Made by a program: the position numbers and the translations under genes | The notes under the pieces: model-generated | Databases searched by the model: none | Told to the model about the DNA's origin: nothing | Seen by the model: the letters and a program-made list of their open reading frames with translations, nothing else | Shown here: piece by piece, positions 33,121-41,523 of the stretch | Layout of the letters: every line of letters begins with the position of its first letter | Position numbering within the stretch: position 1 is the stretch's first letter | NCBI GenBank assembly: GCA_937885465.1 | Contig: CAKZZM010000043.1 | Location: 1-62,217 of the forward strand | Length of the DNA stretch: 62,217 nt | Source of the DNA: an uncultured Bacteroidales bacterium | GTDB taxonomy: Bacteria; Bacteroidota; Bacteroidia; Bacteroidales; Paludibacteraceae | Direction: 5' to 3'

Positions 33121-34542
33121 TTACTTTTTGTCGTAGGCAATCTTCATTATCTTCTTCGGAATATCGGTGTTGTCGTACATGCCGACGAACTGTTCTGCAC
33201 CCACGCCGATAGCGAAGACGGGCACCGGTGTGCCGGAGTGCGAGCCTGTGGTCCAGCCTATATTGGCTTTCTTATTAAGCAGTCGCATCGCCTTATCAGA
33301 GAGAGCGTTAAGCGAGGCGTAGAGGTTTTTGCTGTCAGTCGCCTTATTCTGCATCATTTGTTTGAAGAGTCTTTGCAGTTCGGCATCCTCCTCCTTCGTA
33401 ACCTCTACCGTGTTGTAAAGACCTAAGGTGGCGGAGAACAGTTCTTTCACCTGCTCGTAGCGTAATTTCTTTCCATATTCTTTTTGCATCTGCTTCAGGT
33501 GTTCCGATATAGCCCAGACGGATGCCTTCTGGTTTTGCAGCAGTTGCAGGTTGAGCACATACTTATAGTTACCGAGTGCGAATCCGCCCGTCTCATGGTC
33601 GGCGGTAACGATGATAAGTGTCTCGTCGGGGTGCTCAAGGTAGAACAGGTAGGCTTGCCTTATCGCCATATCGAAGTCGAGCGTCTCTTGGATAATAGTG
33701 GCGGCATCGTTGCTGTGCGAAGCCCAGTCGATCTGACCGCCTTCGATCATCATGAAGAACGGTCTATTCTTGTCGTAGAGGAACTTGATGGCAGCCGTGG
33801 TTATTTGCTCAAGGGTGAGGTCTCCTTCCTGACGGTCGATGGCGTAAGGGATACGCCCTTCGCCGAGGTAGTCGTCGGTCAATCCTTCATGCTTCTGAAT
33901 AAGGATAGCCTTTTCGCACCCCATACCTTTATCCTTGAACTCGTCGTATCCGTGGAAGAACCGGTATCCATTCTCACGGCAGCGAGCATAGACATTGGGC
34001 TCTGTGGGTTTGTCTTTCAAATACGGCTGATAGAAGGTGCCTCCGCCGAAGAACTCGAATTTCGTTTCGGCGAGTTGGCGTCCGACGGCGTAGTAGTCGT
34101 TTCGGGACGATACGTTAGCATAGAAAGCGGCGGGGGTGGCATGGTCGATACTGACTGAGGTCATCAGACCTACACTCCAACCTCTGTCGTGCAGATTTTC
34201 TGCTATGGTGCGCAACTCCTTGCCATCGGGGTTTAAGCCGAGTACACCGTTGTTGGTCTTGTTGCCTGTGGCGAGGGCTGTGCCGGCGGCAGAAGAACAG
34301 GTGATGCCGTTGCTGGCAGAGAAGGTGGTGGCGTAACCCGTGTAAGGAAACTGCGTAACGCAGAGCGGCTTCCTCCCGATAAAACCGTCAAGTTCGGCAT
34401 AGTACATCTCTGTGGCAGCGATGTGAGTCATACCCATACCATCGCCTATCATAAAGAAGATATACTTAGGTTGCTTGGCTGCAAGCGGCATCACTGCCAT
34501 AAGGCAAATAACCGCCAAAAGAATGTGTCTAACCTTTGTCAT
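33121..34542 (-). CDS. Alkaline phosphatase
   Basis: The 473-residue secreted enzyme (signal peptide MTKVRHILLAVICLMAVMPL, then AAKQPK) has the PhoA-superfamily metal sites: IGDGMG near 35, SIDHATPAAFYA near 130, the EGGQIDWASHSND motif, and TADHETGG near 315, plus TTGSHSGTPVPVFA near the C-terminus. The nucleophile region reads ITCSSAAGTALATG; the residue before the nucleophilic Ser, Asp in E. coli, is Cys here. It would release phosphate from monoesters in the periplasm. The ATG at 34,542 is preferred over one 27 bases upstream. No Pho box was recognised. Confidence 0.93.
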   Translation of the reverse strand: MTKVRHILLAVICLMAVMPLAAKQPKYIFFMIGDGMGMTHIAATEMYYAELDGFIGRKPLCVTQFPYTGYATTFSASNGITCSSAAGTALATGNKTNNGVLGLNPDGKELRTIAENLHDRGWSVGLMTSVSIDHATPAAFYANVSSRNDYYAVGRQLAETKFEFFGGGTFYQPYLKDKPTEPNVYARCRENGYRFFHGYDEFKDKGMGCEKAILIQKHEGLTDDYLGEGRIPYAIDRQEGDLTLEQITTAAIKFLYDKNRPFFMMIEGGQIDWASHSNDAATIIQETLDFDMAIRQAYLFYLEHPDETLIIVTADHETGGFALGNYKYVLNLQLLQNQKASVWAISEHLKQMQKEYGKKLRYEQVKELFSATLGLYNTVEVTKEEDAELQRLFKQMMQNKATDSKNLYASLNALSDKAMRLLNKKANIGWTTGSHSGTPVPVFAIGVGAEQFVGMYDNTDIPKKIMKIAYDKK

Positions 34543-34617
34543 AATGTTTACTTTAATAATTGATGACAATCCGTTCTGTGTCTCGGAAAATCATATATGC
34601 GGTAATAAGGATGCTAG

Positions 34618-34642
34618 TAGTGGAGAACGTCTCCGAACGTTC
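34618..34642 (+). repeat. Family-1 repeat between alkaline phosphatase and HIT genes
   Basis: A full copy (TAGTGGAGAACG then TCTCCGAACGTTC) whose last base directly abuts the stop codon (34,643-34,645) of the leftward HIT gene. Confidence 0.9.
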
Positions 34643-35071
34643 TTATTCCTCTGCTGCCCCGTATTCCTCCACTTCGATAGCCTCGGCGATGGTGTTGGCC
34701 ATCTCTGCCATCTCGCCGCTGCTCAGATGCAGCTTAGGATTAGAGAAGAGCATATCTTTCTCCGAATTAAGCGGTACGAGGTGCACATGCACATGCGGCA
34801 CTTCCATACCGAGAACAGCCATGCCGACGCGTTTGCAGTCGGTAGCCGCCTGTACGCCTACTGCCACCTTCTTCGCGAAGAGGATAAGTCCTGAGAGGAT
34901 ATCATCGTCCAAGTGGAAGATATAATCTTCTTCCGGCTCGGTCAGTTTAGGAATGACGAGCGTATGCCCGGGTTGAAGGGGGTTGATGTCAAGGAAAGCG
35001 TAGTAATTGTCGTCCTCCGCTACCTTGTAACTCGGTATCTCGCCGTTGATAATCTTAGTAAAAAGAGTCAT
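34643..35071 (-). CDS. HIT-family nucleotide-binding protein
   Basis: The 142-residue protein has FTKIINGEIPSYKV at the start and the histidine triad HVHVHLVPL (about 99-107). Hint-type members hydrolyse AMP-lysine or similar purine phosphoramidates. Length fits. It follows greA by 35 bases, which contain a TACGATTTA-type repeat, and is followed by a family-1 repeat. Confidence 0.93.
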   Translation of the reverse strand: MTLFTKIINGEIPSYKVAEDDNYYAFLDINPLQPGHTLVIPKLTEPEEDYIFHLDDDILSGLILFAKKVAVGVQAATDCKRVGMAVLGMEVPHVHVHLVPLNSEKDMLFSNPKLHLSSGEMAEMANTIAEAIEVEEYGAAEE

Positions 35072-35112
35072 AGAGATGTACGATTTAGTGATTTACGATG
35101 TGCGATTTAGAG
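35072..35112. repeat. TACGAT-type degenerate repeat
   Basis: The greA-HIT gap reads GATGTACGATTTAGTGATTTACGATGTGCGATTTAG, in pieces, and continues into the last greA codons. It resembles strings at 784-870 and 37,203-37,258. Confidence 0.55.
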
Positions 35113-35577
35113 ACTTATCTCGAGAATTTCGAAGTGCATGATACCAGCCGGCACCTTCACTTCGGCTATGTCGCCCACTTTCTTTCCGAGCAGACCTTTG
35201 GCGATAGGGGTAGTAACGGCAAGTTTGCCCGCCGCTATATTTGCCTCGCCCTCGGTAACGAGGTGGTAGGTCTTTTCCGCGCCGTTCTTGACATTACGAA
35301 CGCGCACCTTCGTCAGTATCTGCACCTCTTTGGTGCCGATGCGGCTCTCGTCGATAATGCGGGCATCTACTATCTGTGCTTTCAGTTGTGCAATCTTGCT
35401 CTCGAGGTTTGACTGTTCCTCCTTTGCGGCATCATATTCCGCATTCTCACTCAGATCACCTTTGTCGCGTGCTTCAGCGATAGAGCGAATAACTCGCGGA
35501 CGCTCCACGCTCTCTAAAAATTGAAGTTCTTCCTTCAGTTTCTGCAGTCCGTCTGCAGTCATGTAAATTGCTGCCAT
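35107..35577 (-). CDS. greA: Transcription elongation factor GreA
   Basis: The 156-residue factor rescues backtracked RNA polymerase. It has the N-terminal coiled coil with the acidic tip ARDKGDLSENAEYDAAKEEQ (about 36-55) and a C-terminal FKBP-like domain (about 80-156, ending HFEILEISL). An inner ATG (MTADGL) is possible. It heads the leftward run of about twelve genes and has the only clear promoter in front of that run. Confidence 0.96.
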   Translation of the reverse strand: MAAIYMTADGLQKLKEELQFLESVERPRVIRSIAEARDKGDLSENAEYDAAKEEQSNLESKIAQLKAQIVDARIIDESRIGTKEVQILTKVRVRNVKNGAEKTYHLVTEGEANIAAGKLAVTTPIAKGLLGKKVGDIAEVKVPAGIMHFEILEISL

Positions 35578-35900
35578 ATATACTTACTAATTAGGTTTTT
35601 TATATTGTTATCGTTATTAAAAAAAAGCTTTTCCTGCCGCGAAAAACAAAATTTAAAAACAACGAGACACCGCTCAGGCTCTCGTCGCTAATGGATAATT
35701 GTGTGCTTTATTCGCTTTTCTCCGCGAGCTCACAATGCAAAGGTAATTCTTATTTTCTGATTGTGCAAGTGTTTTCTTATTTTTTTGAAAAAAATATAAT
35801 TATGTGTGATATTTTCGAAAATGTTTTTTGTCTGTTGTTTTTTTTCTGTATCTTTGTGCCGAGAATTTGTGATACAATAGTTATATTATATTGTGATACA
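35578..35900. promoter_or_regulatory. greA leader and divergent greA-miaB promoters
   Basis: The gap holds a leftward promoter (TACCTTTG at 35,738-35,745, TTG at 35,766-35,768, spacing 20) giving greA a leader of about 155 bases, and a rightward promoter for miaB (TATCTTTG at 35,849-35,856, TTG at 35,828-35,830, spacing 18). The greA leader contains CGAGA...TCTCG and an AAAAGCTTTT palindrome followed by T, a possible attenuator. Confidence 0.65.
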
Positions 35901-37202
35901 ATGTTATATTATATAGAGACATACGGTTGTCAGATGAATGTGGCGGACTCGGAGGTCGTGGCATCAGTGATGCAGAGTACGGGGCATGAAAGTGCCGAGT
36001 CGATAGAGACAGCCGACTTGATACTTATCAACACCTGCTCAGTGCGTGACAATGCGGAGCAGAAGATCTTCACTCGTCTGCATGGTTTGCGTGCTGATGC
36101 GTCGCGTCGGGGCAAGCGTATCATCATAGGTGTTATAGGCTGTATGGCTGAGCGGATGGGTGCGGAACTGCTGAACGAACACCCCGTTGATTTCGTTGCC
36201 GGACCGGATGCTTACCTCGATCTGCCTAACCTCATTGCGCAGGCGGAGCAGGGGCACAAGGCAATAAATGTGGAGCTCTCGAAGACGCAGACTTACGCTG
36301 ATATTATGCCCGCCCGCATAGGCAAGACTATAACGGGGTTCGTGTCAATAATGCGGGGGTGTAATAATTTCTGCACTTATTGTGTGGTGCCTTACACCCG
36401 CGGCAGAGAGCGGTCGAGAGATGTGGAGAGTATCCTGCGTGAGGTGAGAGACCTCGAGGAGAGAGGATATAAGGAGGTGACATTGCTCGGACAGAACGTT
36501 AACTCTTACCATTTCGAGGATATCGACTTCCCCGAGCTGTTGGACATTGTGGCAAATGCGACGACGATGCGTATCCGCTTCACCTCGTCGCACCCCAAGG
36601 ATATGTCTGACAAGACGCTGGAGGTGATAGCGCAGCACCATAATCTGTGTAAGTTTATCCACCTGCCTGTGCAGTCAGGCTCGAACCATATTTTGCAACT
36701 GATGAACAGGCGTTATACCCGTGAGTGGTATCTCGAGCGAATAGCAGCCATAAGACGCATACTGCCGGAAGCGACTATCGGTACGGATGTGTTCTGCGGA
36801 TTTCATGACGAGAGTGAGGAAGACCATCAGCAGACGCTGTCGCTGATGCGGGAGGTGAGGTTCGACACTGCTTTTATGTTCCGCTATTCGGAGCGACCGG
36901 GGACGTATGCACAAAAAAATCTTCCGGATAATATTCCGGAAGAAGTCAAAATTCGCCGTCTGAATGAAATTATAGCTTTGCAAAACCAACTATCGCTTGA
37001 GAGTAACCTGCGCGATGTGGGCAAGGTGTATGAGATATTGGTAGAGGGCTATTCGAAGCGTAGTCATGAGGAGTTATATGGCAGAACATCGCAGTACAAG
37101 ACTATTATCATTCCTCGCGAGGGGCACCATATAGGCGAACTTGTAAAGGTGCGCATACTCTCAGCTACTTCCGCTACACTCAAAGGGGTATGTACGAAGT
37201 GA
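35901..37202 (+). CDS. miaB: tRNA-2-methylthio-N6-dimethylallyladenosine synthase
   Basis: The 433-residue radical-SAM enzyme adds the methylthio group to A37 of tRNAs reading UNN codons. The N-terminal UPF0004 domain supplies Cys10 (ETYGCQMN), Cys46 and Cys81 for the auxiliary cluster; the SAM cluster is Cys154, Cys158 and Cys161 (GCNNFCTYC). A C-terminal TRAM domain (about 370-433) ends the protein. ATG 35,901 is chosen because MLYYIETYGCQMN matches family starts; the open frame extends upstream without similarity. It has its own promoter about 45 bases upstream. Confidence 0.95.
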   Translation: MLYYIETYGCQMNVADSEVVASVMQSTGHESAESIETADLILINTCSVRDNAEQKIFTRLHGLRADASRRGKRIIIGVIGCMAERMGAELLNEHPVDFVAGPDAYLDLPNLIAQAEQGHKAINVELSKTQTYADIMPARIGKTITGFVSIMRGCNNFCTYCVVPYTRGRERSRDVESILREVRDLEERGYKEVTLLGQNVNSYHFEDIDFPELLDIVANATTMRIRFTSSHPKDMSDKTLEVIAQHHNLCKFIHLPVQSGSNHILQLMNRRYTREWYLERIAAIRRILPEATIGTDVFCGFHDESEEDHQQTLSLMREVRFDTAFMFRYSERPGTYAQKNLPDNIPEEVKIRRLNEIIALQNQLSLESNLRDVGKVYEILVEGYSKRSHEELYGRTSQYKTIIIPREGHHIGELVKVRILSATSATLKGVCTK

Positions 37203-37258
37203 CGATGTACGATGTACGAAGGACGAAGTACGAAGGGCGATGTACGAAAAACGTATCG
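37203..37258. repeat. TACGATGTACGAAG-type degenerate repeat
   Basis: Six overlapping (GATGTACGA / GACGAAGTACGA) units follow the miaB stop. They show no hairpin with a T tail. Confidence 0.65.
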
Positions 37259-37261
37259 TTT

Positions 37262-37516
37262 TTAGAGATAGTATTTCGATAATCGCCGGATGTCTTCTTC
37301 TGTTACATCGTCACGGAGGTTGTCGCGCCAGCAGTTGCGTTTGTAGAGCGGACAACCTGAGTCAGCAGGAGGATTATCCGAAGTCAGTACTGTCTTCGTG
37401 AGATTGCGTTGCTTGATGATGGGGTAACGCTTAGTGCAATACATCTCTTTTTGATTTAGGTACGCACTAAATGCACAACGGCGGCATGCCGGTAGAATGC
37501 AAGGAGAATTTGTCAT
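37262..37516 (-). CDS. Small cysteine-rich protein
   Basis: The 84-residue product (start MTNSPCILPACRRC) has seven cysteines: C6, C11 and C14 at the N-terminus, one in MYCTKR, then SGCPLYKRNCW. The grouping suggests a bound metal or iron-sulphur centre. I do not recognise the family. There is no signal peptide. The frame continues 90 bases upstream but without a better start. No clear promoter was found. It is convergent with miaB. Confidence 0.62.
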   Translation of the reverse strand: MTNSPCILPACRRCAFSAYLNQKEMYCTKRYPIIKQRNLTKTVLTSDNPPADSGCPLYKRNCWRDNLRDDVTEEDIRRLSKYYL

Positions 37517-37821
37517 AAAAGCAAATGTTTGTTTGAATTGGTTAATATTGTTGTAGGGTGTTTCTAAAAAACAACCCGAAAAGTTGTTGTGAGTTAATCC
37601 GCTCAACTGCTGAGCAGTCCCGTTTAATTCGACGACAAAAAGTAGTAAGTTATTGATTCTCTGACGTTGGACGGTTTAATATTTTAGTTTTTTTTGAGGG
37701 ATGAAAATCCCAAGCGATTATTGTATGTGGAAATTTTCCAATGCAAAATTAGGAATAAAATCCCATATAAAAAAATTTTACCTTAATTTTATTGGAAATT
37801 TACCCTAAAATTTTTATAAAA
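37517..37821. other. Gene-free gap before xseB
   Basis: It contains two short palindromes (ACTGCT-G-AGCAGT and TGGAAATTTTCCA) and becomes very AT-rich towards xseB. No complete promoter, RNA gene or repeat of the named families was seen. Confidence 0.5.
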
Positions 37822-38019
37822 ATGAAAAATAGAGATTACGATACTGCCTTATTGCGTTTGCAGGCGATAGTGGAGCAGTTAGAGAGAGGCGAGGCGGTGT
37901 CGCTGGAAGAGTATAGGCATTTAGCGGATGAGGCGAAGCAATTACTACAGTACTGCCGCACCCAACTGACGGAGATGGAAGAGGCAGCAAAAGCGGTGTT
38001 TAGTGAAGAAGAGAGATGA
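37822..38019 (+). CDS. xseB: Exodeoxyribonuclease VII small subunit
   Basis: The 65-residue protein (MKNRDYDTALLRLQAIVEQLERGEAVSLEEY) is the helical-hairpin small subunit of ExoVII, which degrades single-stranded DNA with the XseA catalytic subunit. Length is typical. ATG 37,822 is chosen; an upstream TTG adds ten unrelated residues. The xseA gene, its usual neighbour, is absent from this window. Confidence 0.9.
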   Translation: MKNRDYDTALLRLQAIVEQLERGEAVSLEEYRHLADEAKQLLQYCRTQLTEMEEAAKAVFSEEER

Positions 38020-38352
38020 TTTTCTTTCCATGTAGTCCGTACCCGTTAAAAAACACCTTTTCGGTCTTTCCGAGCTTTCCGCCCTCGAAACCGGCTTTCA
38101 GTACTCGAAAACAACCTTCCGCCCTCGAAAACGACCTTCCGCCCTCTGAAGAAGCAATCAGTACGCGCAAAAAGTAGTGCAAAATGTAATATCTGTACGT
38201 AAACGTCAATTTTTGCACAATTTTTGAATAATAGTAAACAACGCAGTTGGTAGAAAGTTGTAACTTTGCACAAATTGTTTCAAACAGCCAATTAATAAAG
38301 TTAAACAACCAATATTATTAACCGTGCTTTTAGCACAAAAATTAAAACAACT
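38020..38352. other. Gap with 20-bp degenerate tandem repeat and a -7 box
   Basis: At about 38,082-38,163 four imperfect 20-21-bp units built on CTTCCGCCCTCGAAAACGAC follow one another. A leftward frame through them reads FEGGK-type repeats but has no good start and is not called. TAACTTTG at 38,261-38,268 is a -7 box for the next gene, but no TTG lies at the right distance. Confidence 0.6.
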
Positions 38353-40530
38353 ATGAAAAAACTTAAACTTTTTGCCGTAGCTCTCCTCGCTTCTTTCAGC
38401 GTGGGTGCAATGGCTGAAACAACCTTGTTCTCAACAAACTTTAGTGATGCAATATGGTCAGACCATTCAACTATTTGTGGTGGTACCGTTTCTGAGGACA
38501 CAATTAATGGTATTATCTTCCGTAGCGCAGCTGATAGTAAGAGTTTTTCTATTGCTGACGGAGCTTTAACTTTTTGTGATAACAATATAGGTGATAAGTA
38601 TTATATGCTTATACATCTTGTTGGTGTGAATGAAAAAGTTAACGTTGCTATTGGAACTGTTAGCAATGGCCAGCGTATCAGTTACAAATGGTTTGAACAA
38701 AGTGAACGTCCAACGTCTTCTTCAAGTGCCACAGCTACAGCCGCTAATATAAATACAGCCGCCCAAATAGAATTAGAGTATTCAATGACAGGCGAAGGTA
38801 ATGAGGTGTGGCTTATGATTGGTCGCCAAGGTTCTGGTATGGGAACCGTTATAAAATCCATTTTAATCACAACTCAAGATGGTTCTGCTCCGGTTGATCC
38901 TGACTGCACCGAGGCTGACGCTACTTTTGCTGCTACAAGCACCGCTATAGCTATCGCTGCTGACGCTACGAGTGCAACAACGACCCTCACCTTCACCAAA
39001 GGTGACAACACAAACGATGCTACATTCGATGTCCTCAAGGGCGGCAATGCTACCACTGACGCTTCTGTTGCTGATGGTGTGTTCACCGCTACTGCTGCAG
39101 GCGAGTATGTTGTTAAGGCTTCGCAAGCAGCCGATGATACCTACTGCCAGGTTGTTAAGGAAGTGACTATCACTGTTACCGACAACCGTCCGATGCCGAC
39201 AGTTTTGTTCTATTGGAAGTCAGATGGTTCTACCACCACTTTGGATGAAGCTCAGGAGGCTACAGGCGGTACACTGACACTAAAAACTACAGATTCCGGC
39301 AAATCTTGGAGTACAGAATCACTTACATTTGGCTCTGATGCTGCAACTGACATGGTGGCCGCAAAAGGTCATAAGTCAGGAGGAAACGCACTCTATATGG
39401 AAATAGATCTTGACGAAAATCTCGAGGCAGGTGATATTGTGTATATTTCCGGTTATAAGGCATGGGACTTTGGTACTACACAGGGAGGTCATGATATTTT
39501 TGACGACTTGGAGACTAATGGTACAGGCAATAAGGTAGCGTCTGTCGGGAATGGCACTGTTCCTGATGGTATAAACACAAACAAAATTTACGTTATGCGT
39601 GGTACGGCAACTTCAATGACCCTTGCAGCTATCAAGATTGTTCGTCCTGTTGATGATGGTGTAGCTAAGCTGAATGTAAATGTAGAGTCTGTTGATCTCA
39701 ATGTAACCGCAGAGGTGGCTAATCCTTCCGCACAGGTTACATTCTCCGGTAAGAACCTCACAGCCGGCACATACAACCTGAACGTGCCCGCAGTAGATGG
39801 ACTCACCGTTGCTCCGCAGTCGGTAACCGTAGGTGAGGACGGCAAACTCAACGCTGTTGTTACCATCTCATTCGCAAGCGATGATGATGTTGAGGCTGCT
39901 TCGGCAAACATCTCTCTCACCATCGGCGAACTGAGCAAGACCGTTGCTGTCAACTACTCGGCTGTACACGCAAAAGCTTATTCTACTTCACTCAACATTG
40001 AGCAGTTTGTGCTTGACTACGGCACAAAGGCTGACATCGCTGCCGCTTTTGCTGCTGCCAACATTGAGTATGCTCACATCGATGCTCTTGACTCGCTCAA
40101 CGATGAAGAGGGCAAGGTCAACCGCAACGAGGCATACCTCGGACTCAAGGTTAAAACTACAGGCGGCTACATCAAGGTTTGTCTTGAGGCAGGTAAGACG
40201 CTCAAGGTTAAGTTCGGCAACATAGCTGATGCTGTAAAGGTTACTATCAATGGTGAGGCGCAGGCTGACCACACAGAGGGTGTTTACGAGTTAGAAGCAG
40301 CCGATGCTGACCGCTTTGTCACCTTCGCTACTTCTACAAGCGGCACCGTTGTCTTCAAGCAGATAATGGTTAACGAGGAGATTGCTAACGTTGTATTGCC
40401 GGAGTCAGAAACTGTTGCTCTTGACAATGTGAATGCAGCAGAGCATGCAGTGAAGTTCGTGGAGAACGGTCAGATCTTCATCTTGAAGAATGGTGTTCGT
40501 TACAACGCCCTCGGTGCTGTTGTTGAATAA
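38353..40530 (+). CDS. Secreted multidomain protein with Ig-like domains and sorting-like tail
   Basis: The 725-residue protein has a signal peptide (MKKLKLFAVALLASFSVGAM, then AET), a beta-rich N-domain (about 22-175), an Ig/BIG-like domain (about 180-275, TLTFTKGDNTND), a second discoidin-like region (about 285-430), another Ig-like domain (about 435-530) and a C-terminal beta-domain. It ends VKFVENGQIFILKNGVRY NALGAVVE, a tail type common on Bacteroidales secreted proteins and probably a T9SS sorting signal. Ala/Thr/Asp-rich composition fits a surface protein. Function is unknown. A 15-bp terminator follows. Confidence 0.8.
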   Translation: MKKLKLFAVALLASFSVGAMAETTLFSTNFSDAIWSDHSTICGGTVSEDTINGIIFRSAADSKSFSIADGALTFCDNNIGDKYYMLIHLVGVNEKVNVAIGTVSNGQRISYKWFEQSERPTSSSSATATAANINTAAQIELEYSMTGEGNEVWLMIGRQGSGMGTVIKSILITTQDGSAPVDPDCTEADATFAATSTAIAIAADATSATTTLTFTKGDNTNDATFDVLKGGNATTDASVADGVFTATAAGEYVVKASQAADDTYCQVVKEVTITVTDNRPMPTVLFYWKSDGSTTTLDEAQEATGGTLTLKTTDSGKSWSTESLTFGSDAATDMVAAKGHKSGGNALYMEIDLDENLEAGDIVYISGYKAWDFGTTQGGHDIFDDLETNGTGNKVASVGNGTVPDGINTNKIYVMRGTATSMTLAAIKIVRPVDDGVAKLNVNVESVDLNVTAEVANPSAQVTFSGKNLTAGTYNLNVPAVDGLTVAPQSVTVGEDGKLNAVVTISFASDDDVEAASANISLTIGELSKTVAVNYSAVHAKAYSTSLNIEQFVLDYGTKADIAAAFAAANIEYAHIDALDSLNDEEGKVNRNEAYLGLKVKTTGGYIKVCLEAGKTLKVKFGNIADAVKVTINGEAQADHTEGVYELEAADADRFVTFATSTSGTVVFKQIMVNEEIANVVLPESETVALDNVNAAEHAVKFVENGQIFILKNGVRYNALGAVVE

Positions 40531-40551
40531 GAATATTTAATCAACGAGATA

Positions 40552-40573
40552 TATTCGCCAATCTTGGCGAATA
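40552..40573. repeat. Perfect 10-bp inverted repeat
   Basis: TATTCGCCAA-TC-TTGGCGAATA directly after the secreted-protein gene; no T-run follows, so it may protect the 3' end or bind a protein. Confidence 0.6.
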
Positions 40574-40657
40574 ACAGAGTACCTGTCGTCTGACGTAGGC
40601 TTTAATTATTGGTTGTTTTCTGCCACACAACGAATAAGGTGCTCTGATAGAAAAGGA

Positions 40658-40701
40658 AATCACTCCGCAGGAATAAGTCCTGCGGAGTGATTGTGTTTTC
40701 G
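40658..40701 (+). terminator. Intrinsic terminator
   Basis: AATCACTCCGCAGGA (40,658-40,672) pairs perfectly with TCCTGCGGAGTGATT (40,678-40,692) over a five-base loop, followed by GTGTTTTC. Confidence 0.85.
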
Positions 40702-40727
40702 TTGTACACGCACGAGCACGGCAATCG

Positions 40728-40819
40728 CGGTAGAGACGGTGTTTTTCACCGTCTCTCAAATAGTGGAGAACGTCTGAGAACGTCCGGCGGTAGAGACGGT
40801 GTTTTTCACCGTCTCTCAA
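40728..40819. repeat. Family-3 hairpin repeats flanking a family-1 variant
   Basis: Two identical 32-base units (40,728-40,759 and 40,788-40,819, 60-base period) each contain AGAGACGGTG-TTTTT-CACCGTCTCT. Between them is a diverged family-1 copy (40,761-40,785, TAGTGGAGAACG then TCTGAGAACGTCC). On either strand the hairpin has no T-run after it. Confidence 0.9.
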
Positions 40820-40897
40820 TAGCGGAAAGGACGGCTTTTATGTAAAGGAGTGTAACTGTGATAATTGATGGAATAAATGCGGAAGTAGTGATTATTC

Positions 40898-40928
40898 TTG
40901 CGGGAGTGAAATAATTATTGTAAATTTG
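40898..40928 (+). promoter_or_regulatory. Promoter of ybeY
   Basis: TTG at 40,898-40,900 and TAAATTTG at 40,921-40,928, spacing 20; leader about 35 bases. Confidence 0.72.
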
Positions 40929-40967
40929 CTGTAAGATAGGTTAAGTTACTTTATAAGTTAGCATATT

Positions 40968-41399
40968 ATGATTCGTTTTCAGTCAGATGACATAGAGATG
41001 CCGGTGTTGGATATGTCGCGTATGCGTCGTTGGATAGGTGCTGTTGCTGCGGGGTATGGTTTTACTGTTGGAGAGATAAATTATATCTTTTGCTCTGATG
41101 AGCGAGAGTTGAAGGTCAATAGGCAGTATCTCGGGCACGACTATTATACTGACATTATCACCTTCGATTATAGTACTCGAATGACGCTTTCGGCTGACAT
41201 TTTTATCTCTTTGGAGACGGTAAAGAGCAATGCGGCACTTATTGGCACGACTTTTGAAAATGAATTGCAAAGGGTGCTTATCCATGGTGTGCTGCACCTT
41301 ACAGGTCAGGGGGATAAGACGGAAGAAGCTTGCCGCGAGATGCATCGGAAGGAAGATGCGGCACTCGAGATACTACGAGAGATGGAGGCGGCAGAATAA
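40968..41399 (+). CDS. ybeY: Endoribonuclease YbeY
   Basis: The 143-residue metalloprotein functions in 16S rRNA 3'-end maturation and ribosome quality control. It has FCSDERELKVNRQYLGHDYYTDIITFDY in pieces around residues 41-68 and the metal site HGVLHLTG (104-111). The third His of the usual HGxLHLxGxDH is not in place (GQGDKTEE here), a difference that seems common in Bacteroidetes members. It has its own promoter and a 124-base gap to the next cassette. Confidence 0.92.
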   Translation: MIRFQSDDIEMPVLDMSRMRRWIGAVAAGYGFTVGEINYIFCSDERELKVNRQYLGHDYYTDIITFDYSTRMTLSADIFISLETVKSNAALIGTTFENELQRVLIHGVLHLTGQGDKTEEACREMHRKEDAALEILREMEAAE

Positions 41400-41523
41400 T
41401 AAGAGGATAACCTGATGACATTAATATAATTACCGCTTATTATTCAACAAAATCAAAAACTGAAATTTTGTCGAAATAATCCGGTAACTATAATAACCTA
41501 ACTTTAATTAAACTGATACAACT

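Noticed and set aside
38000..38308. Leftward frames with FEGGK-like repeats
   Set aside because: No credible start or promoter; the frame overlaps xseB and consists of a nucleotide tandem repeat.
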